Positions 9,423 through 15,124 of a stretch of 23,101 nt of DNA are shown here, piece after piece. Location of the stretch: positions 21,515 to 44,615 of the IMG/VR virus record IMGVR_UViG_3300030333_005575. One strand, given 5' to 3'. The notes under the pieces were generated by a model that did not search any database, was not told the DNA's origin, and saw nothing but the letters and a program-made list of their open reading frames with translations. A program made the translations under genes and the position numbers. How positions within the stretch are numbered: the stretch's first letter is position 1; the number at the start of each line of letters is the position of its first letter. This stretch comes from a virus.

Positions 9423-9912
9423 ATTTAAAAAGGACCCAATGGCAGAACTCCAGCTTTATCTCTGGGGATTTCTTGCTGCGTCCCTGGTCCTTGTTCTTTT
9501 TTTAAATATGTGCAGTTGCACCCCATCGATGCGTAAGGCATTAAAGGAAAACCTTTTCTCGGTGGCAGATTGCAGCCTGCACACAAGCTTAGGCTGTGCC
9601 GCTCAAGGAATCGGGGGGTGCCTGGGGCCAACTCCAGGCGGGGATTATTCGGAGTTTGCACAATGCTTAGTGGACAAGTCCTCTTCCTGTGCCGGGAGAG
9701 GGTTAGCTTTATGCGCCTATGGTGGAATGAAGAGAGCGTTCCCAGACGCCCCACTCGCTGGTGGGTTCGTTGGTTGCGCCGGGGAAGATGGCCTAGAAGA
9801 TGTTAAGGGCTGTGTAAGGGACGTTACCATCGAGACAGAGCAAGAAGCTGTAGGTGCCGTGGCGTACTGCTACCGACAGGTGTGCCTAGAGGGTCCCAGC
9901 ACAGAGCCTTAA
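9346..9912 (+). CDS. Cysteine-rich membrane-anchored protein, 188 aa
   Basis: The start is supported by GGGGAGGT upstream, inside the preceding gene. A basic N-terminus (about 30 residues) precedes one hydrophobic segment (~36-55), so it is likely anchored N-in/C-out. It ends at NMCSC, so Cys56 or Cys58 could be lipidated, although the N-terminus is long for a lipoprotein signal. Beyond the anchor the domain has ten more Cys (76, 84, 92, 107, 115, 123, 144, 156, 175, 180), 12 in all, with Gly-rich spacing. An even, dense Cys pattern outside a membrane anchor suggests disulphides in the periplasm. No family is recognised. A lysis role (outer spanin-like) or a superinfection/surface role are both guesses. 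Confidence 0.6.
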   Translation: MKVLKKLSEYWKKLLSLPQAQALLNKFKKDPMAELQLYLWGFLAASLVLVLFLNMCSCTPSMRKALKENLFSVADCSLHTSLGCAAQGIGGCLGPTPGGDYSEFAQCLVDKSSSCAGRGLALCAYGGMKRAFPDAPLAGGFVGCAGEDGLEDVKGCVRDVTIETEQEAVGAVAYCYRQVCLEGPSTEP

Positions 9913-9927
9913 TTAACTGGAGCAGTT

Positions 9928-10191
9928 ATGCCTACTAAAAAGTCTAAGCGTAATTATAAAAAAGAATATGCCAGGGACCATGCGTCCACCAAGGCCAAGA
10001 AAGACCGCGCAAAAAGAAATGCTGCTAATAAAAAATTAAAACCCGGCAAGGGCAAAGAAGTCGACCATAAGAAGCCACTCAGTAAAGGTGGCTCCAATAA
10101 AAAGAGCAATCTTCGTGTAGTGTCTAAGTCCACCAACCGCAAGAAAGCCACTAAGACTGTTACGAGGAAGCGGAAGAGTACTCGTAAGTAA
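9928..10191 (+). CDS. Small HNH-type endonuclease-like protein, 87 aa
   Basis: A highly basic 87-residue protein. GKGKEVDHKKPLSKGG followed by SNLRVVSKSTNRKK matches the short phage HNH family lacking a zinc ribbon: Asp46-His47 (His47 the candidate general base), Asn61 and Asn70 as the remaining core residues. Such proteins are usually 75-100 residues with a Lys/Arg/Tyr-rich N-terminus, as here (KSKRNYKKEYARDH). The start has GGAG about 7 nt upstream. It is the last gene of the + strand block, and its 3' end overlaps antisense with a small - strand gene. Established: phage HNH proteins act in packaging, nicking or homing. Which applies here is not shown. Confidence 0.7.
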   Translation: MPTKKSKRNYKKEYARDHASTKAKKDRAKRNAANKKLKPGKGKEVDHKKPLSKGGSNKKSNLRVVSKSTNRKKATKTVTRKRKSTRK

Positions 10192-10339
10192 AATTAGCTG
10201 TGCGTCGGTCTAGGTCGGCTTGCATTCGGTGCTGTATTTCTTTGGTGCGTTCGTTATCATCCCACCATGCCTGCCTTTCACGTTCGCTCGCTCTATCGTA
10301 GTTCCATCCTCTGCGTTTGTGTGCCGGAATGTTTCTCAT
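10160..10339 (-). CDS. Short paralogue of the 164-aa neighbour, 59 aa
   Basis: A 59-residue protein beginning MRNIPAHKRRGWNYDRASER. It matches the upstream gene (10357-10851) in two blocks: the start (MRNIP vs MKNIP) and a Trp/Arg-rich motif (ASERERQAWWDDNER vs ASEHERQAYWNDHER). The Cys-containing block between them in the larger protein is missing. The 5' leaders (CAGGAGATGAAG through the start) are almost identical, so this is a tandem duplicate with internal deletion and a divergent C-terminus. Its 3' end overlaps the HNH gene antisense by 32 nt. Function unknown; it may be decaying or a short active form. Confidence 0.55.
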   Translation of the reverse strand: MRNIPAHKRRGWNYDRASERERQAWWDDNERTKEIQHRMQADLDRRTANFTYEYSSASS

Positions 10340-10356
10340 CTATTCTTCATCTCCTG

Positions 10357-10851
10357 CTATGGCCTAATGTAGCCGGGTTGTAGGTTTGTGTCGTAGTTAT
10401 CTACAATATTTTGCAATGCTTTAATCTCCTTGCTTCGCCCCTGTTCCCACCAAAGGATATCGCCGCTTTCTCGCGCTTTTTTTTCTTGCCTTTCATAATA
10501 CTCTTTTAAAACAATCCACTGCTCAACTGTGTGATCAATTAGCGCACCTCGGTTTTCTTTTCTGAATTTGCGGTGCCGCTCTACAGCTTCTTTATACTGC
10601 GGGTAAGGCACTTCGCTTTCTGGATGCCAGAGCGCAAACTCCTCTCTTAGTGTAAAGAGCCCCTCCATTGTAAAGACGCGTTCATGATCATTCCAATACG
10701 CTTGCCTTTCGTGTTCGCTTGCTGTCCAGTAGTCCCATTCTTTAAGGGTGTATGCGGGGGGTTCACCTGCTGTCCAGTAGTCGTCCCAGCACGGCGACTT
10801 CGGATTGTGCGGACGACTACAAACTTTGCACGGGTCGGGAATGTTTTTCAT
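10357..10851 (-). CDS. Hypothetical Trp/Tyr-rich protein, 164 aa
   Basis: Unrecognised 164-residue soluble protein. The N-terminus has CKVCSRPHNPKSPC (Cys8, Cys11, His15, Cys20), a possible small metal-binding knuckle. An internal duplication follows, DDYWTAGE then WDYWTASE, encoded by a 15-nt exact repeat at 10720-10734 and 10768-10782. The rest is helical and charged (VERHRKFRKENRG, EYYERQEKKARES). The leader has CAGGAG with the ATG 12 nt after GGAG, an unusually long spacing shared with the downstream paralogue. It is near the promoter-distal end of the - strand block. Confidence 0.65.
   Translation of the reverse strand: MKNIPDPCKVCSRPHNPKSPCWDDYWTAGEPPAYTLKEWDYWTASEHERQAYWNDHERVFTMEGLFTLREEFALWHPESEVPYPQYKEAVERHRKFRKENRGALIDHTVEQWIVLKEYYERQEKKARESGDILWWEQGRSKEIKALQNIVDNYDTNLQPGYIRP
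10720..10782 (-). repeat. 15-nt direct repeat inside the 164-aa gene
   Basis: TGCTGTCCAGTAGTC (as read on +) occurs at 10720-10734 and 10768-10782, a period of 48 nt or 16 codons. It keeps frame and encodes the repeated DYWTA unit. The related downstream gene has the same region once, in degraded form (NYDRASE). Confidence 0.8.
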
Positions 10852-10888
10852 CTACCCTTCATCTCCTGTTATAAAAGGAACTATCATA

Positions 10889-11149
10889 CTATGCCCCATC
10901 CATAATGTGCTTAGACAGAAGCTGCGTAGCTCCAATCAAAGCAAGACGGTCTGTATTATTCTTGTAAGACTCCTGGCAATGGACATCACCATTAGACATT
11001 AATGCGACAAGCCCAATAGACTGGATGCGTCCCTCCTGGGCCTCCACAACCAAATCTTTTAAAGCACGAATTAAAACATCTCGACGGTCTGTATAGTATA
11101 TTACATCATCACTATTACTATTACTATTACTAGTAGTATTAGATTCCAT
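10889..11149 (-). CDS. Hypothetical small phage protein, 86 aa
   Basis: The start has AGGAG six nt upstream, and the gene overlaps the end of its upstream neighbour by 11 nt. The first ~15 residues are a low-complexity Asn/Ser stretch encoded by a hexanucleotide repeat. The folded part (DVLIRALKDLVVEAQEGRIQ, then SIGLVALMSNGDVHCQESY and LALIGATQLLSKHIMD) has an alpha-beta-beta-alpha look. It resembles a common family of small phage proteins of unknown function that end in a helix with LIGA. No catalytic motif is apparent. Confidence 0.6.
   Translation of the reverse strand: MESNTTSNSNSNSDDVIYYTDRRDVLIRALKDLVVEAQEGRIQSIGLVALMSNGDVHCQESYKNNTDRLALIGATQLLSKHIMDGA
11111..11130 (-). repeat. ACTATT hexanucleotide microsatellite in a coding region
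   Basis: Three and a third copies of ACTATT (+ strand) encode alternating Ser-Asn near the N-terminus of the 86-aa protein. A unit of six keeps frame, so copy-number changes would alter only the length of a disordered tail. Confidence 0.8.
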
Positions 11150-11474
11150 TATTACTCCTATCCTTCAATGTAATTAGTTTTAATTCTAAGTGTTTTAATT
11201 CTATAGAGCGCACGCGCAAATCCTCTTTGGCGTCCACATACCATTCCTCTTCCTTAAAACCCATCTCATCTTTACGACGTCTTGACTTGCGGTACTTGGC
11301 AACCTTCTGCATCAGGTGAGTGAAGTCTGTCTCAATCCCGCTGCTAAGGGTGCTGACTTCCTCTGCAAGGCTCTCCAGGGCACTCTGGTATGGGTTGGTA
11401 TGGGTGGACACTGTCGAAGGCTCCTGAGGCCCTTCTACGGGCTTCGTTGATTTCGGACTCTTTGGAGTATGCAT
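11139..11474 (-). CDS. Hypothetical charged coiled-coil protein, 111 aa
   Basis: The first ~30 residues are Pro/Ser/Thr-rich and probably disordered (MHTPKSPKSTKPVEGPQEPS). The rest is helical and charged (MQKVAKYRKSRRRKDEMG, LRVRSIELKHLELKLITLKD), consistent with a coiled coil. The start at 11474 lies 131 nt inside the RusA-like gene in another frame and has only a weak AGGT upstream, so the real start could be internal. It overlaps the next gene by 11 nt. Family unknown. Confidence 0.55.
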   Translation of the reverse strand: MHTPKSPKSTKPVEGPQEPSTVSTHTNPYQSALESLAEEVSTLSSGIETDFTHLMQKVAKYRKSRRRKDEMGFKEEEWYVDAKEDLRVRSIELKHLELKLITLKDRSNNGI

Positions 11475-11883
11475 AGATGTGTACCTGTGGTTGGAGTTTA
11501 TTTCTTACTGGCTTATGTCTTCTGAGGACAAGGGACTCGATGTCTTTGTCGTCTCCTGACTCGAACAGGACTCCTTGGTATGCGTCGAGGAGGACTTTGA
11601 CGGGTGCGTCGATGTCACATCCTCCGGGTAGCGCGTACTCGATGACGACAATTGCGGGGCCTTCAACCGGAGTCCCGCTGACTTTGGAGTGGGCCTCGGC
11701 AGCCGCCATCCATTTTGTTTTGGCACCATGGGCATATCTCCAGTGCTTGCTTCGTAGTTTATTCGCCAGTGCCATCCTGAGTAGATAAAGAGGGTCTGAC
11801 CTTTTCCATTTCTTTTTATCGGACTCGTCCGCCCCATCTTTTTTAATTGGCATATGGGTGCCATGTATCTCTACGTGAATCAT
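11344..11883 (-). CDS. rusA: RusA-like Holliday-junction resolvase, 179 aa
   Basis: Established: RusA proteins are dimeric metal-dependent endonucleases that symmetrically cut four-way DNA junctions. Seen: the core motif CDIDAPVKVLLDAYQGVLF followed by ESGDDKDIESL. Asp90, Asp92 and Asp111 have the same spacing as the E. coli RusA catalytic aspartates (70, 72, 91), offset by 20. The N-terminus (HVEIHGTHMPIKK) and HIYAY strand also fit. The ATG at 11883 is chosen because it overlaps the upstream stop as ATGA and has AGGG before it. The core ends near residue 142. The last ~40 residues overlap the next gene and exceed the usual ~120-150 length. It likely resolves recombination or replication junctions made by the upstream module before packaging. 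Confidence 0.8.
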   Translation of the reverse strand: MIHVEIHGTHMPIKKDGADESDKKKWKRSDPLYLLRMALANKLRSKHWRYAHGAKTKWMAAAEAHSKVSGTPVEGPAIVVIEYALPGGCDIDAPVKVLLDAYQGVLFESGDDKDIESLVLRRHKPVRNKLQPQVHIYAYSKESEINEARRRASGAFDSVHPYQPIPECPGEPCRGSQHP

Positions 11884-12110
11884 AATACCCTGCGAATAAC
11901 TGCAAGCGCCCCTAGCATAAGCGCAGCCCAGTGCCATATCTCTGGCTTAAAGAAGTGGTCGTACTCACTGACATACTTTTTTTCAAAGTAATTCAGCCCC
12001 TTTAATTTCTTTAATTCCCGGTGGGAGCTACCAAGCTTATACCTTTCGACCATGTCCATGGCAGATAAGCCCACAAAGATAATTATTATTATTTCAATTG
12101 GATGAATCAT
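11880..12110 (-). CDS. Small membrane protein between helicase and resolvase, 76 aa
   Basis: Two hydrophobic segments flank a charged middle: an extreme Ile run at ~5-20 (EIIIIIFVGLSAM) and a second at ~60-75 (HWAALMLGALAVI). The middle contains ELKKLKGLNYFEKKY. The start at 12110 is preferred because it overlaps the helicase stop as ATGA, the coupling used at other junctions here. An ATG at 12128 would add six residues. Neither has a clear SD, so translation probably depends on coupling. It might tether replication complexes to the membrane, but only position suggests that. Confidence 0.6.
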   Translation of the reverse strand: MIHPIEIIIIIFVGLSAMDMVERYKLGSSHRELKKLKGLNYFEKKYVSEYDHFFKPEIWHWAALMLGALAVIRRVL

Positions 12111-13453
12111 AATTCTGATATTAAACATTGCGATGGTTCAAACTTGTATTTAATCGCAACGTTTTCTCCCTGTTTGCATTTTTCAATGTTTATCAAAAGG
12201 TCATTAAACCTATGTGCTCTCTCCGCATCTGAATGCCGAGGGTCCCTAAAAGGCCTATAGATAACTGCGCCAACGTAACACTTTTGCTCCGCAGCACCAA
12301 TCCATTCTGTGTGTCGGAGTCCAGGCATCGCAGGAAGAGGCAGGTTCTCCCACTCCCTGTTTAGCTGGGCCGTCAGCATAAGGGGAACAGATAGCCTATC
12401 CGCCTCCCTCTCCATCATAGCCCAGCAATACTCCAACCAGTCTCTGCGCGAGCGCGTATTGCGTGCGTCCGCGTAAATAGCTTGAAGATAATCTATCCAG
12501 ATGACCTGGCACCCCTGTCTGACACAGAGGTCATTCATCACCCGCAGCACGTCTGTAAGACGACCACCCTTTGCATCCGCTAAGAATATGTTATCAAGGT
12601 AATCTGTCTCCGTGCTCTGCTCAATTGCAGCAGCCTCTCTATCTGTGAGTTCCTCCGCATTGGGCGATGTGAGTACGTTATCCCTGATTTTACCCAGAGA
12701 GACACCGGAAACCTTTGACATCCACCTCGATGCCCACACAGACGTGGAATCTTCCAGGCTTATAATGCCTACGCGGTGACCTGCTTTGGCCTGGTGGTTG
12801 ACTACCTGGGCCACCCAGGAGCTTTTCCCGTGGGATGTTCTAGCAGTCCAAAGATAAGTACAGCCTGGTACGAGAGCCCCAATGATGTCATCCATCTTTT
12901 TAAACCCGGTGGTAATTAAAGCAGATGGATTGTTAAACCGTTGGTGCCACATGTCATGCATCATCCTACGCACAGTATTGGACTCGTATTGCTCAGACAT
13001 ATGCAGGCTCACCACATCACTTTGAATATGGCTGACGGTCTCTTCAGGCCCGTATACCCCTTGTTCTAGCTGCGCCATGCGGTCAGAGAACTTGTCCTCG
13101 AGGAACCTCAATGCGGCATAATGCTCGAGAAGTTGGTGGAACCTTTCAGGTGCGCTTTTAATGGTTGGGTCCGAGAGGTCTTTCCATACCGAGCGCACAT
13201 CGATGCTGGTGTTTCGAGAGAACTCTGCTGTTAGCTCAAGCTCCTCATAGTCTAGCCGGTCCAACAAGGGGTCGTCTGCCCCTCTGCGGTTAATCGCCTG
13301 CTCCATCATGCGGAACAAAGACAGAAGGTCCTTGTTGGCTAAAAGGCTATGGGGTTGGTCTACCGAGTGGATATACCTCGGTGCTCTTACAAGCGAAGCC
13401 AAAAAATAAAACTCTGTTTTCCACGTCACGTCTCCAGTCATTTTCTTTGTCAT
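12107..13453 (-). CDS. dnaB: DnaB-like replicative helicase, 448 aa
   Basis: Established: hexameric RecA-fold helicases that unwind DNA ahead of the phage replisome. Seen (numbered from the 13453 start): an N-terminal helical region of ~180 residues; Walker A ARTSHGKS at ~204-211, the DnaB variant in which Ala replaces the first Gly; SLED at ~232-235 in place of SLEM; Walker B VIWIDYLQAI at ~317-326; the sensor Gln in LMLTAQLNRE (~Gln363); GAAEQ and VIYRP as in DnaB; and a C-terminal KCKQGENVAIKYKFEP arginine-finger region. The ATG at 13453 overlaps the previous stop as ATGA. An in-frame ATG at 13534 would lie deep in the upstream gene. Its partner is probably the winged-helix protein just upstream. 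No primase motifs are present. Confidence 0.9.
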   Translation of the reverse strand: MTKKMTGDVTWKTEFYFLASLVRAPRYIHSVDQPHSLLANKDLLSLFRMMEQAINRRGADDPLLDRLDYEELELTAEFSRNTSIDVRSVWKDLSDPTIKSAPERFHQLLEHYAALRFLEDKFSDRMAQLEQGVYGPEETVSHIQSDVVSLHMSEQYESNTVRRMMHDMWHQRFNNPSALITTGFKKMDDIIGALVPGCTYLWTARTSHGKSSWVAQVVNHQAKAGHRVGIISLEDSTSVWASRWMSKVSGVSLGKIRDNVLTSPNAEELTDREAAAIEQSTETDYLDNIFLADAKGGRLTDVLRVMNDLCVRQGCQVIWIDYLQAIYADARNTRSRRDWLEYCWAMMEREADRLSVPLMLTAQLNREWENLPLPAMPGLRHTEWIGAAEQKCYVGAVIYRPFRDPRHSDAERAHRFNDLLINIEKCKQGENVAIKYKFEPSQCLISEL

Positions 13454-14061
13454 CGGAATTTCCAGGCTCGCTTTTGGTCTTGTTTGGCCAGTTGAGGGGC
13501 GGACTTGAAGAATACTTTGAATGCATATCCCCACTGCTTAAAGCGTATGTCATCAAAATATCTTTCCATCGCCACAAAGATTTGGTCTTCGAGGGTTTGA
13601 TACAATTGATTCCAGTCCCCTAGCTCTTTCCAGTAGTCAGAGCGAGAGCGGACGTACTTGTATTCGTTTTTCTTTTCATACAACTCGTCCCAGCGGTTCA
13701 TCAAGTCTCTTATTGGGACTTCTTTAGGGGGCTCTACTCCATCGTCACCGACCAGCATGCTTGCACACTTGGTCATATCGATAAGCCACTCACCTCGTTT
13801 GCCCTGATGCTTATCAACACGAATGAGTTCATGCTTGCATAGGTCCACGATGGCGTTTTCTATTTGTGAACGGGACGCTGAAAGAGTGGCTGCCAACGCT
13901 GCTGGTGAAACGAAGAAACACAAAGGAGCGATGGAAGTCTCCATGTTTTTTGTTTCCACCGGGGCAGCGAAGGCAGCCAAGTGTGCAAGTACCCCGACGC
14001 GAAGGGGGGATGCAAATGCAGGATGCGTTCGTATCGTCTTTGAGTCAAGGGTCAAGTTCAT
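13450..14061 (-). CDS. Winged-helix replication protein / candidate helicase loader, 203 aa
   Basis: The N-terminal half (residues ~15-95) reads as a winged helix. FVSPAALAATLSASRSQIENAIVDLCKHELI gives the helix-turn-helix and the following strand pair IRVDKHQGKRGEWLID the wing. The second half is helical and aromatic (RWDELYEKKNEYKYVRSRS, LEDQIFVAMERYFDDI). It sits exactly between SSB and the DnaB-like helicase, coupled to the helicase by an ATGA overlap. Phage replication initiators and loaders often have this layout. The start at 14061 is 2 nt after the SSB stop and has no strong SD, so it probably depends on coupling. The loader role is inference; an origin-binding initiator is equally possible. 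Confidence 0.55.
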   Translation of the reverse strand: MNLTLDSKTIRTHPAFASPLRVGVLAHLAAFAAPVETKNMETSIAPLCFFVSPAALAATLSASRSQIENAIVDLCKHELIRVDKHQGKRGEWLIDMTKCASMLVGDDGVEPPKEVPIRDLMNRWDELYEKKNEYKYVRSRSDYWKELGDWNQLYQTLEDQIFVAMERYFDDIRFKQWGYAFKVFFKSAPQLAKQDQKRAWKFR

Positions 14062-14063
14062 AG

Positions 14064-14675
14064 TTAGAATGGGATGTCTGAGTCTTCTAGGATGTGTGCC
14101 CGCTCTTCCCAACCATCTTTTTCTGTGAGCCAGTATACCGTCCCACCTTTTCTGGGGTTAGTTGGGTCTTTCCAAGAAGCGCAGTATTCCTTCCCTCCTT
14201 TTCCACTGTAAGAGAACCCGTCTGGTTCTGGTTTGTTCCAGGAGACTTTTAAAAGTTTGTCCACATAGGGAAAGGCACTCCCGCCACCTTTCCCTCCGCT
14301 AAAACCCGAGCCTGGTGGCCCTCCTTGTGGTGCGCTAAACGCTGCGGATGCCGTCTCCTCACTGTCTGCGCCTTGGCCCACCTGGACAAATACAGAAGCA
14401 GTCAGAATCTTTTTATAAATCTTCTGGCCATTCTTCTCGTAAGAGTCCGTGGTCATACGGCCACTGACAAACGCCCGGTCCCCTTCTTGCAAGGTGGCTG
14501 CGATGTCAGCTAGTTCGTTCCAGCAAGTTACGTTGTGGTACGTGCTAAAGGTCTTATCCCCTCGCACCTGCTTTGTCTCAATGGACACGTTGGCCACCGA
14601 GCCATTCTTTGTTGGGTTCACTCGAACCGGCTGGTTCACAGTGCCTAACAGGGTTGCCTGGTTAATATCCCTCAT
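14064..14675 (-). CDS. ssb: Single-stranded DNA-binding protein with extended C-terminus, 203 aa
   Basis: Established: SSB coats and protects single-stranded DNA and recruits partners through an acidic C-terminal tip. Seen: an OB-fold at residues 1-104 (NQATLLGTVNQPVRVN, STYHNVTCWNELADIAA, RAFVSGRMTTDSY) and the tip EDSDIPF. Between them is a Gly-rich linker (~115-133) and an extra ~60-residue segment with aromatic, possibly beta-forming stretches (YVDKLLKVSWNKPEPDGF, GGTVYWLTEKDGWEERAH) where most SSBs are disordered. AAAGGAG precedes the ATG, which overlaps the upstream stop as TAATG. It heads the SSB-loader-helicase segment. Confidence 0.88.
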   Translation of the reverse strand: MRDINQATLLGTVNQPVRVNPTKNGSVANVSIETKQVRGDKTFSTYHNVTCWNELADIAATLQEGDRAFVSGRMTTDSYEKNGQKIYKKILTASVFVQVGQGADSEETASAAFSAPQGGPPGSGFSGGKGGGSAFPYVDKLLKVSWNKPEPDGFSYSGKGGKEYCASWKDPTNPRKGGTVYWLTEKDGWEERAHILEDSDIPF

Positions 14676-14860
14676 TAGAGTTCTCCTTTCTCAAGCTTGA
14701 GAAGTTCTCTTCGCAGATCTTTGTATGAGTCGCGAATTCGTACTGAAAGTTTACGTGCCCTGCGGTTGGCTGACCTATTGCCTGCCTCCGCATTGGCGAC
14801 CTCTAGCGCCAACACCTCTGCGTTAGACACCAGTTCAAAAGCCTTCTCTCGAAGCTTCAT
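14675..14860 (-). CDS. Hc1-like small basic DNA-binding protein, 61 aa
   Basis: Start chosen at ATG 14860 because AGGAGGAAGT lies directly before it; a longer frame from 14890 runs through a hairpin. All-helical, Ala/Arg/Lys-rich: NAEVLALEVANAEAGNRSAN, then RRARKLSVRIRDSYKDLRRE. The GN-x2-A-x2-RARK-x15-R spacing resembles the N-terminal domain of chlamydial histone H1-like Hc1 and its relatives. It overlaps the SSB start by 1 nt, so the two are co-translated. Inference: compaction or protection of DNA during replication. Alternative: a generic helical regulator. Confidence 0.55.
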   Translation of the reverse strand: MKLREKAFELVSNAEVLALEVANAEAGNRSANRRARKLSVRIRDSYKDLRRELLKLEKGEL

Positions 14861-14864
14861 ACTT

Positions 14865-14885
14865 CCTCCTCGTGCCCAAGGCACG
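14865..14885 (-). promoter_or_regulatory. SD-adjacent hairpin upstream of Hc1-like gene
   Basis: In the - strand RNA, CGUGCC-UUG-GGCACG (14885-14871) forms a perfect 6-bp stem with a 3-nt loop. It is followed with no gap by AGGAGG (14870-14865) and then the ATG at 14860. The upstream stop is about 7 nt before the stem. A stem stacked against the SD could tune initiation or mark a processing site. The layout matches the gaps in 19.8-22.2 kb. Confidence 0.6.
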
Positions 14886-14891
14886 TTCAAG

Positions 14892-15122
14892 TTATAGTGG
14901 ATAGAAAAAGTGGCAGTCTCTCCTGCCAGTCACACCACTCGAGGTAGGTGTCACCTTGGTTTTCCAGGTGGGGACGACGCGAAACTCACCAGGGTAAATG
15001 AGCTTCCCCACTTTCCAGCAGGTGCCGCATGGTCCTAACCATGCTCCCGGCCCCTCAATGCGTCCATTGAGCGGTGCCCCTGAATCAACGGGGAGCAACC
15101 CCCGTGTCTTCTCAAAAACCAT
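14892..15122 (-). CDS. Small CxxC protein, 76 aa
   Basis: Unrecognised 76-residue protein with GPCGTCWKVGKLIYPGE (Cys32, Cys35) and a distal RDCHFF (Cys70, His71). These four residues could bind one zinc, as in a small treble-clef or ribbon domain. The start is 2 nt after the stop of the annealing-protein gene with only a partial SD (GGCAGAG), so it is probably coupled. Its place in the recombination cluster suggests a DNA- or protein-binding accessory role, not demonstrated. Confidence 0.55.
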   Translation of the reverse strand: MVFEKTRGLLPVDSGAPLNGRIEGPGAWLGPCGTCWKVGKLIYPGEFRVVPTWKTKVTPTSSGVTGRRDCHFFYPL

Positions 15123-15124
15123 GG

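Noticed and set aside
10192-10356. Intergenic region with a bidirectional terminator between the convergent blocks
   Set aside because: It is almost fully occupied by the 59-aa paralogue gene, and no stem with a U-tract was found.
11505-11864. 119-aa - strand frame overlapping the RusA gene
   Set aside because: It is an out-of-frame shadow of a gene with conserved catalytic residues and lacks its own SD.
13823-14128. 101-aa + strand frame
   Set aside because: Antisense to the winged-helix protein and SSB; no SD, no conserved pattern.
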